Source: Butyrivibrio proteoclasticus
GTDB taxonomy: Bacteria; Bacillota; Clostridia; Lachnospirales; Lachnospiraceae
Length of the DNA stretch: 64,000 nt
Reading direction: 5' to 3'
Assembly (NCBI RefSeq): GCF_900115735.1
Contig: NZ_FOXO01000010.1
Span: 63,694-127,693 of the forward strand
Numbering within the stretch: position 1 is the first letter of the stretch; each line of letters starts with the position of its first letter. This document shows positions 50,129-59,650 of the stretch, one piece after another. The position numbers and the translations under genes were made by a program. The notes below the pieces were generated by a model that saw nothing but the letters and a program-made list of their open reading frames with translations, was not told the origin of the DNA and did no database searches.

Positions 50129-51579
50129 TGCAGGTTACAAACAATAGTAAAACCAAATTAAGAATATCTATAGGACTGCTGCTACTCCTCGGAGTGGCAG
50201 TAGTTCTTTGTATACTCTTTTTCCTGGTTAAAGATAGTTATATTCCACGATGGGTTACATGGAATGAAAAGGCCATGAATAATGGGCGTTTAGTGCTTAA
50301 AGATAAAATGCTCACCTTATATGATGAGCAGGGAAATAAAATCTTTTCCACAGAGAAAACTGTTAAGGTTCAGGATTTTCTTTTGACTGATATTGATGGA
50401 AATGGGCATAAGGATATAATTGCCCTTGTGTGGAAAAGAGGAAAGTACGGAAAGTACAAGCCTTTTTGGATTGATAAAGATGAAAAGGCATATTCGCAGC
50501 ATATCTTCATTTATGAGATCGAGGATGAAAACAAGGTAAGGCCAAAGTGGTTTGCCTCTGAAACAGGGCACCTTATCAGGCGGATGAAGCTTGAGGATGA
50601 AAGCGGAAAAATAATCCTCGTAGAAGATGTAGATAAAACCAATTCCCTGTGGAGATGGGATGGATTTGGACTTAAGAATGTGGATAACTCGGTAAGGTTC
50701 ATAGCATTTGGCGATAATATCATCCACGAAGAGATTTATAAACACGCCTATTCCAATGAAAATGGAAGCTTTGACTTTTTATATGAACCTTTCAAAAAAG
50801 AAATTGAGAATGCTGATATAGCGGCATTTCAAGCTGAGACAGTACTTGTGGATAAAAAATCCATGGTAAGCGGCTATCCCACATTTGGTTCACCCAAAGA
50901 AGTGGGACAAGCTCTGGCTGATGCAGGATTTGATATAGCAGTGTGCGCCAACAATCATACTCTGGATAAAGGCATAGGTGCTGTTGATTTTACAAAGGAT
51001 TTCTACGAGGATTGTGGATTAAAAACTGTTGGAATTCAGAAAAGTACTGACAAAACTTACAGGCCCTATGAATTGATATCAAGAAATGGCATAAAATTCG
51101 CGCTCTTTGCCTATACTTATGATACTAATGTGAAAAAATCTACTGAGAAATATCCAAATCTGGTCCATTACCTTCCACAGGATGAAGATGGCGAAAAAGA
51201 GCTGGTCAAAGACCTGACGGAAAGCCGGAAAGAAGCGGATATTGTAGTTGTATTCGTCCATTGGGGAGAAGAGTATCAGACAGAAATAAGCAGTTTTCAG
51301 GAACATTTTGCAGAGCTCTTTGCAGAGGGAAATGCGGATGTAGTTATAGGTACGCACCCACATGTGGTTCAGGAGACAAAAGAGATCATAAGACCTGATG
51401 GAAACAAGACAATAGTTTTTTATTCTCTTGGAAATTTCAGGGCTGATCAGGGTTTTTCTGAAGAAACTAAAATTGGAGAAGAAGCTCTTTTTACTGCTGA
51501 GCATACCTATGACGGAATCAGGATAACGGGCTTTGAAACCAAAGAAATAAATACATATTGGAAAGATGATATGAAATAA
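50128..51579 (+). CDS. Membrane-anchored CapA/PGA-synthesis-type metallophosphatase
   Basis: 483 aa. N-terminal membrane segment (about 13-34), an extracellular beta-like domain with a calcium-type loop DIDGNGHKD at residues 88-96 (FG-GAP/dockerin-like spacing), then a CapA-type metallophosphatase domain: FIAFGDNIIHEE, CANNHTLDKG, VVFVHWGEEYQTE and VIGTHPHVVQE. CapA relatives take part in poly-gamma-glutamate or other surface polymer handling; no capB/capC genes are nearby. Overlaps the DUF3160 gene stop (TGATG). Confidence 0.87.
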   Translation: MQVTNNSKTKLRISIGLLLLLGVAVVLCILFFLVKDSYIPRWVTWNEKAMNNGRLVLKDKMLTLYDEQGNKIFSTEKTVKVQDFLLTDIDGNGHKDIIALVWKRGKYGKYKPFWIDKDEKAYSQHIFIYEIEDENKVRPKWFASETGHLIRRMKLEDESGKIILVEDVDKTNSLWRWDGFGLKNVDNSVRFIAFGDNIIHEEIYKHAYSNENGSFDFLYEPFKKEIENADIAAFQAETVLVDKKSMVSGYPTFGSPKEVGQALADAGFDIAVCANNHTLDKGIGAVDFTKDFYEDCGLKTVGIQKSTDKTYRPYELISRNGIKFALFAYTYDTNVKKSTEKYPNLVHYLPQDEDGEKELVKDLTESRKEADIVVVFVHWGEEYQTEISSFQEHFAELFAEGNADVVIGTHPHVVQETKEIIRPDGNKTIVFYSLGNFRADQGFSEETKIGEEALFTAEHTYDGIRITGFETKEINTYWKDDMK

Positions 51580-51612
51580 AAAAGGCTCCTCTATTTCGGA
51601 GAAGCCTTTATT
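51578..51612. terminator. Bidirectional terminator
   Basis: AAAGGCTCCTC pairs with GGAGAAGCCTTT (one-base offset) between the convergent CapA-like and mtnN genes, with A and T runs on the two sides. Confidence 0.75.
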
Positions 51613-51616
51613 TTTA

Positions 51617-52312
51617 TCAAAGATTCTTTATAAGTTCCATTGTAAGTGCTGCGCAGTCTTTTGCTGCTTTTGCTTCGAATGTAGGATAATCCACATCAGC
51701 AGTTCCATCTGCCTTGTCAGAAATGGCTCTGATTATAAGGTACGGAATGTTGTTAAGGTAGCACGCCTGAGCAATTGCTGCGCCTTCCATCTCAGCGCAC
51801 ATGCCTCCGACATCAGCTATGATTCTGTCCTTTGTCTCTTTTCCGCTGATGAATTGGTCGCCACTGGCAACTCTTCCTTCAAAAACTCCGATGTCAGGAG
51901 CAACTTTCCCTATAGCTGCTTTTGCTTTTTCTCTCATATCAGCGTCAGCTACAAAAGATTCCACTCCAAGCTGAGGAACGACACCCATTTTATATCCAAA
52001 TACTCTTACATCCATGTCATGATAAATAGCATCCGTTGAAAGAACCACGTCACCGATATTTATATCGTTGTTAAGGGATCCCGCGATTCCTGTGTTGATA
52101 ATCTTATTAACACCAAAGATATCTGCAAGAATCTGGGCACATATTCCGGCATTTACTTTACCGATTCCGCTTCTTACTACTACAACTTCAGTATTCTCAA
52201 TTGTTCCTTCATAAAACTCCATGGAAGCTTTTTTGACTACGTTTTTAACGTTCATTGAGCCTTTAAGAGTCTCGACTTCGACTTCCATAGCTCCAATTAT
52301 TCCAATTTTCAT
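51617..52312 (-). CDS. mtnN: 5'-methylthioadenosine/S-adenosylhomocysteine nucleosidase
   Basis: 231 aa. Hydrolyses SAH to S-ribosylhomocysteine plus adenine, and MTA likewise. IGIIGAMEVEVETLK at the N-terminus, NTGIAGSLN, and catalytic Asp in RAISDKADG identify it. It lies 17 nt after luxS, its next enzyme in the pathway. Confidence 0.96.
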   Translation of the reverse strand: MKIGIIGAMEVEVETLKGSMNVKNVVKKASMEFYEGTIENTEVVVVRSGIGKVNAGICAQILADIFGVNKIINTGIAGSLNNDINIGDVVLSTDAIYHDMDVRVFGYKMGVVPQLGVESFVADADMREKAKAAIGKVAPDIGVFEGRVASGDQFISGKETKDRIIADVGGMCAEMEGAAIAQACYLNNIPYLIIRAISDKADGTADVDYPTFEAKAAKDCAALTMELIKNL

Positions 52313-52329
52313 TGTAGCTTCTCCTTTAA

Positions 52330-52854
52330 TTATGAATCAAAGAACTGACGACCATCATCTGTTACAAGTCTCTCTGACTTAGGATATTCGAAAATCATGG
52401 AGTTATTAGCATTTTCAGCAAGGTAAGCAGCAAATTTACGTGCATGCCATTTAGCTATCTCAAGATTGTGCATGAGGTAATTACCACAATTAACAGCCGA
52501 TGCACCCGGTACTTCCTCTGTATTTTCTACTGACTGAAATGCTCTTAAAAGAAGATCATGAATTTCTTTTGGTTCACGATTGCCTTTCATAATGAGATAA
52601 AAACCTGTAAGACATCCCATTGGGCCCCAATAAATAATCTGATCTTTCCAATCAGGATCGTTTCTGAGGAAAGTTGCAATGATGTGCTCTAAAGAATGCA
52701 TTGCAGCTACATCAACTGCCGGTTCAACATTTGGTCTTGTTACTCTGATATCATAAGTTGTAACCTTATAGTCACCAAGAGTATCTACTCTGCTGGTAAA
52801 TATTCCCGGTATGATTTTGGTGTGGTCTACAGAAAAGCTAGGGATTAAATCCAT
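52330..52854 (-). CDS. luxS: S-ribosylhomocysteine lyase LuxS
   Basis: 174 aa. Splits S-ribosylhomocysteine into homocysteine and DPD, the precursor of the AI-2 signal. Zinc ligands His53 and His57 in HSLEH with Glu56, Cys122 as third ligand and catalytic Cys81 in GPMGCLTGFY are intact. ATG 52854 follows AAAGGAG; the in-frame ATG at 52872 lacks a site. Adjacent mtnN completes SAH recycling. Confidence 0.97.
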   Translation of the reverse strand: MDLIPSFSVDHTKIIPGIFTSRVDTLGDYKVTTYDIRVTRPNVEPAVDVAAMHSLEHIIATFLRNDPDWKDQIIYWGPMGCLTGFYLIMKGNREPKEIHDLLLRAFQSVENTEEVPGASAVNCGNYLMHNLEIAKWHARKFAAYLAENANNSMIFEYPKSERLVTDDGRQFFDS

Positions 52855-52878
52855 ATCTGTATCTCCTTTCAAATAAAA

Positions 52879-53745
52879 TTAGTCTTTGGGCATCTCATTG
52901 AATACCTCGTAGGAATCTCTGAGATACTCTCTTATATTATCATAATCTCTATTGGCAATGGCAGTATAAAGTGTATCAACTAAAAAAAGATGAGCAAAAC
53001 GTGAACTTGTAATACCGCTCTTTTTATCTATTTCCGGAGAAGTAGCAAATAGAACATGGTCACAGCTGGTAGTAAGAGTGTTATTTCCAAGCTTGGTGAT
53101 TGCAATTGTTGTCGCGCCAGACTCCTTTGCAATATTGAAGCACTGCATGACTTCTTTATTTTTGGCATTGTCACTAAAGAATAAACATACATCGCCCGGT
53201 GCTGCCTGAGATACTGTCATTAAACTCATATGAAAATCCTGATTAAAGACAACATTATAATGGATTCTCAAAAGCTTACAATATAAATCATAAGCAGCTA
53301 CGCTGGCTGTTCCTATTCCAAAGAGCTGTACCTGTTTAGCTCCAACAATTTTTGTAACAACGTCATTAAAGGTTCCCACATCAAAAAGTCTATAGGTTGT
53401 CTGAACAGCCTGAACACTTGTTGCGCAGATATTATCTGCAATTGACTGAAGTGACGTGTATTCATTTACATCCTTAAAAGCAATCTTTGGTCCTTTATCA
53501 GCCTGTTTTAACGATGTATTAGCCTCTGCATAATATGCATTTTTCAGATCTTTTAGTCCATCATATCCTATAGCCTGGGCAAATCGGGTCCATGATGCCT
53601 GTGTTGTGCCTGATTTTTGAGCAAGTTCTTTTATGGGAAAAAGAAACAGATCATCCTTGTTTTGTAAAACATAATCAGCAACCAGTTTTTCTGAAGCAGG
53701 GAGAGAGTTATAGCAACTTTTAATTCTTTCGCTTACAACATTCAT
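52879..53745 (-). CDS. MurR/RpiR-family regulator
   Basis: 288 aa. The N-terminal RpiR helix-turn-helix (about 1-75, FPIKELAQKSGTTQASWTRF) is followed by a C-terminal SIS sugar-phosphate-binding domain (GIGTASVAAYDLYCKLLRI). Such regulators respond to sugar phosphates. It is 25 nt upstream of luxS on the same strand, so it probably forms one operon with luxS-mtnN. ATG 53745 with GGAGG ten bases upstream is preferred over the frame start at 53775. Confidence 0.9.
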   Translation of the reverse strand: MNVVSERIKSCYNSLPASEKLVADYVLQNKDDLFLFPIKELAQKSGTTQASWTRFAQAIGYDGLKDLKNAYYAEANTSLKQADKGPKIAFKDVNEYTSLQSIADNICATSVQAVQTTYRLFDVGTFNDVVTKIVGAKQVQLFGIGTASVAAYDLYCKLLRIHYNVVFNQDFHMSLMTVSQAAPGDVCLFFSDNAKNKEVMQCFNIAKESGATTIAITKLGNNTLTTSCDHVLFATSPEIDKKSGITSSRFAHLFLVDTLYTAIANRDYDNIREYLRDSYEVFNEMPKD

Positions 53746-53935
53746 AAAAATTGGCCTCCAAACCATATCAATCATATATTCTTAATTGTAAACCATTTTG
53801 AAATTAAATTTCATAAGTAATTATAAAATATTTGTGAAAACCATTTAATTTTCTGACTATTATGATATGCTCGATGTAGGCAATTTAATTGTGGGTAGCT
53901 AGTTTTTTGTTTCGCAGGAAAGGAGATTTAATTTT

Positions 53936-54475
53936 ATGAAATGGGTATGTCAGGTTTGTGGATACATTCATGAAGGTGATCAGCCACCAGAAAAGTGTCC
54001 GGTATGTAACGCTCCGGCTTCTAAGTTCCAGAAACAGGAAGGTGAGAAGGTTTGGGCATGCGAGCATGTTGTTGGTGTAGCTAGTGAAGCTCCGGAAGAA
54101 ATCAAGAATGGTCTTCGTGAGATGTTTAATGGTGAGTGCTCAGAAGTTGGTATGTATCTTGCAATGTCAAGAGTTGCCATCAGAGAAGGTTACCCTGAAA
54201 TCGGTGCTTTCTATGAGAAGGCTGCCTGGGAAGAGGCTGAACACGCTGCTAAGTTCGCTGAAATGCTTGGTGAAGTATTAACTGATTCTACAAAGAAGAA
54301 TCTTGAACTTCGTGCAGAAGCAGAATATGGCGCTACTCAGGGCCGTGCAGATCTTGCTAAGAAGGCAAAAGAGCTTAATCTTGATGCGATCCATGATGCA
54401 GTTCATGAGATCGGCCGCGATGAAGCTAGACATGGAAAAGGCTTCCAGGGACTTCTTGATAGATATTTCAAATGA
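53936..54475 (+). CDS. Reverse rubrerythrin (NADH peroxidase type)
   Basis: 179 aa. N-terminal rubredoxin domain with Cys5, Cys8, Cys21 and Cys24 binding iron, then a ferritin-like diiron domain with Glu/His ligands (AAWEEAEHAAKFAEM and GRDEARHGKGF). This reversed domain order is typical of clostridial rubrerythrins that reduce hydrogen peroxide, an oxygen-defence enzyme of strict anaerobes. Stands alone with its own terminator. Confidence 0.95.
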   Translation: MKWVCQVCGYIHEGDQPPEKCPVCNAPASKFQKQEGEKVWACEHVVGVASEAPEEIKNGLREMFNGECSEVGMYLAMSRVAIREGYPEIGAFYEKAAWEEAEHAAKFAEMLGEVLTDSTKKNLELRAEAEYGATQGRADLAKKAKELNLDAIHDAVHEIGRDEARHGKGFQGLLDRYFK

Positions 54476-54489
54476 TTAAATAGAATGCG

Positions 54490-54525
54490 AAAGGCTTCTC
54501 TGAGGTGATCGGAGAAGCCTTTTTT
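54490..54525 (+). terminator. Terminator of rubrerythrin gene
   Basis: AAAGGCTTCTC pairs with GAGAAGCCTTT, followed by a T-run. Confidence 0.88.
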
Positions 54526-54642
54526 CATTCTGATTTAACCTATTTTTTATAGTTATGTGCTTGATATGCAAAAATTTCTTTGATACACTTTTAGCTGATG
54601 GCGGAATACGTTTTCCGAGCATCACTATAGGAGGATTTTATA

Positions 54643-56223
54643 ATGGCCAATTGGAAAAATCTTGACACACTTAAATCTTTTGATGATTTAAAAACTGTAA
54701 AACATGTAGATCTTGTATCAGCTATGTCTGGTGAAAACGGTGCAAACAGAGTAAAGAACTATTCTGTAAAAATGGCTGCCGGTCTTTCATACAACTATGC
54801 TGCAAAAGAAGTTGATGATGACGTATTAAAGGCTCTTGAAGCTCTTGCAAAAGAAGCTGAGCTCTCAGAGAAATTTGAAGCACTCTATAACGGAGAAGTA
54901 ATAAATACCGGTGAAAAGAGAATGGTCCTTCACCAGTTAACAAGAGGTCAGCTTGGCGAGAATGTTATGGCTGACGGAGTTAATAAGCGCGATTTTTATT
55001 TAAATGAACAGAAGAGAATCGCAGAGTTTGCAAATAAAGTTCACTCAGGTGAAATTGCAAACGCTAAGGGCGAGAAATTTACAACAGTAGTACAGATTGG
55101 TATCGGCGGTTCAGACCTTGGCCCAAGAGCTATGTACCTTGCTCTTGAGAACTGGGCACGCAGAACGGGCAACTTCAAGATGGAAGCCAAGTTCATCAGT
55201 AACGTAGATCCTGATGATGCATCAGCTGTTCTTAACGGAATTGATGTTGCTCATTCAATCTTTATCCTTGTATCCAAGTCAGGTACAACACTTGAGACAC
55301 TTACAAACGAGTCATTCGTTATTGATGCTCTTAAGAAGGCAGGTCTTGATTCATCAAAGCACATGATCGCCGTAACTTCAGAGACATCACCACTTGCTAA
55401 GAGTGATAATTATCTTGAAGCATTCTTCATGGATGATTATATCGGTGGAAGATATTCTTCAACATCAGGCGTAGGCGGAGCAGTTCTTTCTCTAGCATTT
55501 GGACCTGATGTATTTGCTCAGTTCCTTGATGGAGCTGCAGAAGAGGATAAGCTTGCAGCAAACAAGAACATCTTCGAAAACCCTGCTATGCTCGATGCTA
55601 TGATTGGTGTTTATGAGAGAAATATCCTTGGATATGGTAGCACAGCTGTACTTCCATACTCACAGGGACTTAGCCGTTTCCCTGCACACCTTCAGCAGCT
55701 TGACATGGAGTCTAACGGTAAGAGCGTTAACCGTTTTGGCGAGCCTATAAACTATGTAACAGGACCTATCATCTTTGGTGAGCCTGGTACAAACGGACAG
55801 CATTCATTCTACCAGCTTCTTCACCAGGGAACAGATATCATTCCTCTTCAGTTCATTGGTTTCAAGAACAGCCAGCTTCAGAATGATGTAAATATCCAGG
55901 ACAGCACAAGCCAGCAGAAACTCTGCGCTAACGTTGCTGCTCAGATTGTTGCATTTGCATGTGGTAAAAAAGATGAGAATCTTAACAAGAACTTCAAGGG
56001 TGGCCGCCCATCAAGCATCATCATCGGTGAAGAACTTAACCCTAAGTCACTTGGAGCTCTTTTATCACACTTCGAGAATAAGGTTATGTTCCAGGGCTTT
56101 GTATGGAACATCAACAGCTTTGATCAGGAAGGTGTTCAGCTTGGTAAGGTTCTTGCCAAGAAAGTTCTCGCACACGAGACAGATGGCGCACTTGCTGAGT
56201 ACAGCAAACTTTTAAATATCTGA
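54643..56223 (+). CDS. pgi: Glucose-6-phosphate isomerase
   Basis: 526 aa. Interconverts glucose-6-phosphate and fructose-6-phosphate. IGIGGSDLGPRAMYLAL, VSKSGTT (phosphate-binding), and FGEPGTNGQHSFYQLLHQG with His387 are PGI signatures. It is of the longer type rather than the roughly 450-aa form common in Firmicutes. Codon use looks like that of highly expressed genes. Ribosome site GGAGG upstream. Confidence 0.95.
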   Translation: MANWKNLDTLKSFDDLKTVKHVDLVSAMSGENGANRVKNYSVKMAAGLSYNYAAKEVDDDVLKALEALAKEAELSEKFEALYNGEVINTGEKRMVLHQLTRGQLGENVMADGVNKRDFYLNEQKRIAEFANKVHSGEIANAKGEKFTTVVQIGIGGSDLGPRAMYLALENWARRTGNFKMEAKFISNVDPDDASAVLNGIDVAHSIFILVSKSGTTLETLTNESFVIDALKKAGLDSSKHMIAVTSETSPLAKSDNYLEAFFMDDYIGGRYSSTSGVGGAVLSLAFGPDVFAQFLDGAAEEDKLAANKNIFENPAMLDAMIGVYERNILGYGSTAVLPYSQGLSRFPAHLQQLDMESNGKSVNRFGEPINYVTGPIIFGEPGTNGQHSFYQLLHQGTDIIPLQFIGFKNSQLQNDVNIQDSTSQQKLCANVAAQIVAFACGKKDENLNKNFKGGRPSSIIIGEELNPKSLGALLSHFENKVMFQGFVWNINSFDQEGVQLGKVLAKKVLAHETDGALAEYSKLLNI

Positions 56224-56241
56224 TAAAGAAATATATACTAT

Positions 56242-56272
56242 AAAGGCTTCTCCGTTGAAGGAGAAGTCTTTT
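56242..56272 (+). terminator. Terminator of pgi
   Basis: AAAGGCTTCTCC pairs with GGAGAAGTCTTT around GTTGAA, followed by T residues. Confidence 0.85.
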
Positions 56273-56320
56273 ATATTGTATAATTATGAAATACATTATG
56301 ATCAGTCTTGGGAGGGTTAC

Positions 56321-57259
56321 ATGAGCGCATATTTATTTGCACACTTTAAAGAAAAAACAACACCGGATGGGGAACAGGTTTATTTCGGTATTTCTAAAGA
56401 TGGCTTTAACTGGGAACAGGTAAATAATGGGAAACCTGTTCTGGAGAGCACTATGGGTGAGAAGGGAGTAAGAGATTTTACCATCACCAGAAAAAAAGAC
56501 AACACCTTTGTTATTCTGGCTACAGATCTTTCTCTTGCTTACAATTTCAAAGAAAAATATGAAAGCAATTGGAATAAAGTAAACAGAGAGGGCAGTAAAA
56601 ACCTCTCAAAATGGGAATCTGACGACCTTGTTCACTGGTCAGAGCAGGAACTTATAAAAGTTGTAGATGACAATTACGGATGCGCATGGGCTCCTGATAT
56701 CATCTATGATGAGGAAAATCAGGACTATATGGTTCACTGGTCATCAAGATACCCTGCAGATTCTACTAACGAAATGGCTATTTATTATGCCAAGACCAAG
56801 GATTTCAAGACCTATACTCAGCCAAGAGAGCTTTGCCATAAGCCGGACACGGGAATAATCGACTCAAACATAGTATATGAGAATGGTTATTACTACAGAT
56901 TTACGAAGAGCGATTTCAATCCTGCTCACATAATTTTGGAGAGAGGAACATCTCTTACAGGTGAATATGAGAGAATGCCTCTTTTTGATGAAGAGATGAA
57001 CAAGCTTGAGGATGGTCAGTATGAAGCACCTACATGTTATAAACTTCCTGATGGAAGCTGGTGTCTGATGCTTGATTTTTACGGATGTGAAAAAGAAAAA
57101 CAGGGTTATGTTCCATTCGTTGCAAAAGACATTTCTACAGGAAAATTCGTGCGTTCTGACAAAGTGTTCAGTTTTCCGTATGGCTTTAAACATGGAACAG
57201 TTATGGAAATTACTGATGAGGAGTATAAAAGGTTGAAAGAGAACTATCCAAACAATTAA
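56321..57259 (+). CDS. GH43-like glycosidase, cytosolic
   Basis: 312 aa. Five-bladed propeller fold of glycoside hydrolase family 43 (arabinosidases/xylosidases): probable base Asp in GVRDFTI, the pKa-modulating Asp in WAPDIIYDE and the acid Glu in QYEAPTCY. No signal peptide, so it should act on imported oligosaccharides. ATG 56321 with GGGAGG upstream is preferred; the frame start at 56255 lies in the pgi terminator. Specificity not predictable. Confidence 0.85.
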   Translation: MSAYLFAHFKEKTTPDGEQVYFGISKDGFNWEQVNNGKPVLESTMGEKGVRDFTITRKKDNTFVILATDLSLAYNFKEKYESNWNKVNREGSKNLSKWESDDLVHWSEQELIKVVDDNYGCAWAPDIIYDEENQDYMVHWSSRYPADSTNEMAIYYAKTKDFKTYTQPRELCHKPDTGIIDSNIVYENGYYYRFTKSDFNPAHIILERGTSLTGEYERMPLFDEEMNKLEDGQYEAPTCYKLPDGSWCLMLDFYGCEKEKQGYVPFVAKDISTGKFVRSDKVFSFPYGFKHGTVMEITDEEYKRLKENYPNN

Positions 57260-57266
57260 CAAAATA

Positions 57267-57275
57267 TGGTATACT
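57267..57275 (+). promoter_or_regulatory. Extended -10 promoter for two-component genes
   Basis: TGGTATACT (extended -10) about 21 bp before the kinase start, no clear -35. Confidence 0.4.
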
Positions 57276-57295
57276 AAAAGAGCATAGGAGGAATT

Positions 57296-58807
57296 ATGCG
57301 ATTCCGAACAAAACTCTTAATTACCTCACTGGCGATAGTAATCATACCGATAATACTTGCAATGGCGACATATTTTGCTGTTGGAAGGTATCTGATATAT
57401 GATCAGCAGATTGATCAGTATTCCAAAGTGGTAGATTATGGAATGATCTCGGATCCCGGAGGAACCTTCTCCGAGATGACAGAGCAGCTGGTAAAAGAAA
57501 TTCTGGTTACTATGTTGGCTGATCCATTCATTTTGGAGGATGAGAACTATCTTCAGCAATTGGATGAAGAAGTTGCACCAAGCTATTCATTTATAATTGT
57601 AAAAAAAGGCTTTACGGTCTACTACGTAGCAGATAAGAACAAGGCGAAAGAAGTTATTTATGAACTTCCGGGATTTGGAACGGATATTAAGGGTATTTAC
57701 TATACTACCTCTAAGCATCTTGTAAGGCAGCTTGATTTCTACTTCTCAGATGGTGATGAGGGTAGCCTTTATATCATATCCGGTATCAGAACTGGTCTTA
57801 CTACATCACTTGTAGTTTATATGACCATTGCGATAGTGTTTATCCTGCTGGTTACGAGTGTTCTTTTAACTACCTGGATCGCACGAAGTATATTTAAACC
57901 TATCAGCGAACTCAATGTGGCGATGCAGCATATCAAGGATGGAAACTTTGATTACATGCTTCCTACCAACGTTATGGAAAAAGGGGAGCTTGGAGCCATG
58001 TATCGCAATTACGAAGACATGAGACTTCGATTAAAGGAATCAGCTGATGAAAAGATAGAGAGAGAAAAGCAAAACAAAGAGCTTATCAGTAATATCTCTC
58101 ACGATCTGAAGACACCTATTACTGCTATCAAAGGATATTCACAGGGACTTTTGGAAGGTGTTGCTGATAATCCTGAGAAGCAGATGAAGTACATAAGGAT
58201 CATTAATAGCAAGGCTAATGATATGAACAACCTTATTAATGAACTTACCTTGTACTCAAGTATTGATAACAACAGAATCCCTTATAACTTTGTTAAGCTT
58301 AATGTGGCAGAGTATTTTGGTGACTGTGTTGAGGAAATCGGAGCTGATCTTGAGAGTAAACAGATCAAACTCAATTATTCCAATCTTACCGGCCCGGATA
58401 CACAGATTGTTGCAGACCCTGAGCAGATCAAGCGTGTAATCAATAACATTGTCAGCAACAGTGTAAAATACATGCAGAGAACTGATGGAAAAGAGCAGAT
58501 AGATATAAGGATTCTGGATGAAGTTGATTCCATAAGAATAGAGCTTGAAGATAACGGTAAAGGAATAGCTCAAAAAGATATACCGAATATCTTTGACAGG
58601 TTCTACAGAACAGATGCTTCCCGTAATTCCAAACAGGGAGGAAGTGGAATTGGTTTGTCTATAGTTAAAAAGATAGTAGAAGATCATGGCGGTTATATTT
58701 GGGCAACGAGCCATGAGGGAGAAGGAACCTGTATGCATTTTGTACTTAGAAAGTATATAGAATTTGCCAACGGTTCCGAAGCAGTTACAGTAGATAACGA
58801 AACATAA
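57296..58807 (+). CDS. Membrane sensor histidine kinase (HAMP)
   Basis: 503 aa. Two membrane segments (about 10-30 and 172-195) flank an extracellular sensor domain. HAMP follows (SIFKPISELNVAMQHIKDGNFDY), then HisKA with phospho-acceptor His269 in ISHDLKTPITAIKGYSQG, and HATPase_c with NNIVSNSVKYM, DNGKGI and GGSGIGLSIVKKI. The response regulator lies 26 nt downstream. Stimulus unknown. Confidence 0.93.
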   Translation: MRFRTKLLITSLAIVIIPIILAMATYFAVGRYLIYDQQIDQYSKVVDYGMISDPGGTFSEMTEQLVKEILVTMLADPFILEDENYLQQLDEEVAPSYSFIIVKKGFTVYYVADKNKAKEVIYELPGFGTDIKGIYYTTSKHLVRQLDFYFSDGDEGSLYIISGIRTGLTTSLVVYMTIAIVFILLVTSVLLTTWIARSIFKPISELNVAMQHIKDGNFDYMLPTNVMEKGELGAMYRNYEDMRLRLKESADEKIEREKQNKELISNISHDLKTPITAIKGYSQGLLEGVADNPEKQMKYIRIINSKANDMNNLINELTLYSSIDNNRIPYNFVKLNVAEYFGDCVEEIGADLESKQIKLNYSNLTGPDTQIVADPEQIKRVINNIVSNSVKYMQRTDGKEQIDIRILDEVDSIRIELEDNGKGIAQKDIPNIFDRFYRTDASRNSKQGGSGIGLSIVKKIVEDHGGYIWATSHEGEGTCMHFVLRKYIEFANGSEAVTVDNET

Positions 58808-58833
58808 AATCCAAAGAAAGGCGAGATACGTGT

Positions 58834-59523
58834 ATGAGTAGAATTCTTATTGTTGAGGATGAAGAGGCTATTGCCGACCTCGAGAAAGACTATTTGGAGC
58901 TTAGTGATTTTGAGGTCGCAATAGAGAACACAGGAGATGCAGGTCTTCAGACTGCCCTTGCAGAGGATTTTGATCTTATTATATTGGATCTGATGCTTCC
59001 AGGCATGGATGGATTCGAGGTTTGCAAACATATCAGAGAAAAGAAAGATGTGCCGATTCTTATGGTATCAGCCAAAAAAGATGATATCGATAAGATCAGA
59101 GGTCTTGGTCTTGGAGCGGATGACTATATTACCAAGCCATTTAGCCCATCAGAGCTTGTGGCTCGTGTTAAGGCACACATGGCAAGATATTCAAGGCTTG
59201 TCGGATCAGGTCATGAATCCAATGATTATGTAGAAATCAGAGGACTTCGAATTGATAAGACAGCCAGAAGAGTATATGTTGATGGTGAAGAAAAGAGCTT
59301 TACAACCAAGGAGTTCGATCTTCTCACCTTCCTTGCAGAAAATCCGAACCACGTGTTTACCAAGGAAGAACTCTTCCGTAAGATCTGGAACATGGATTCA
59401 ATCGGAGATATTGCGACTGTAACTGTTCACATCAAAAAGATCCGTGAGAAAATCGAATACGATACCTCAAACCCTCAGTATATTGAGACAATTTGGGGCG
59501 TTGGTTACAGATTCAAAGTTTGA
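58834..59523 (+). CDS. OmpR/PhoB-type response regulator
   Basis: 229 aa. Receiver domain (1-120) with phospho-acceptor Asp in DLIILDLMLPGMDGFE and Lys in ITKPFSP; C-terminal winged helix (KSFTTKEFDLLTFLAENPNH, then IRKI/YRFKV end). Partner of the upstream kinase. Confidence 0.95.
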   Translation: MSRILIVEDEEAIADLEKDYLELSDFEVAIENTGDAGLQTALAEDFDLIILDLMLPGMDGFEVCKHIREKKDVPILMVSAKKDDIDKIRGLGLGADDYITKPFSPSELVARVKAHMARYSRLVGSGHESNDYVEIRGLRIDKTARRVYVDGEEKSFTTKEFDLLTFLAENPNHVFTKEELFRKIWNMDSIGDIATVTVHIKKIREKIEYDTSNPQYIETIWGVGYRFKV

Positions 59524-59540
59524 TAACCGTTGATTTTGTG

Positions 59541-59569
59541 GCGGCAGGTAACACTGCCGCTATTTTTTT
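59541..59569 (+). terminator. Terminator of two-component operon
   Basis: Perfect stem GCGGCAG / CTGCCGC followed by a seven-T run. Confidence 0.88.
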
Positions 59570-59581
59570 ATAACAGGCGCG

Positions 59582-59608
59582 AGAATGTCGCAAGCGACAT
59601 TCTTTTTT
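59582..59608. terminator. Second hairpin with T-run
   Basis: AGAATGTCGC pairs with GCGACATTCT around AA, followed by TTTTTT; back-to-back with the previous terminator and just upstream of the pseudouridine synthase gene. Confidence 0.75.
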
Positions 59609-59650
59609 ATAATAGTAAAATCTTATAGACTGAAATTTGAATTGTAGATA

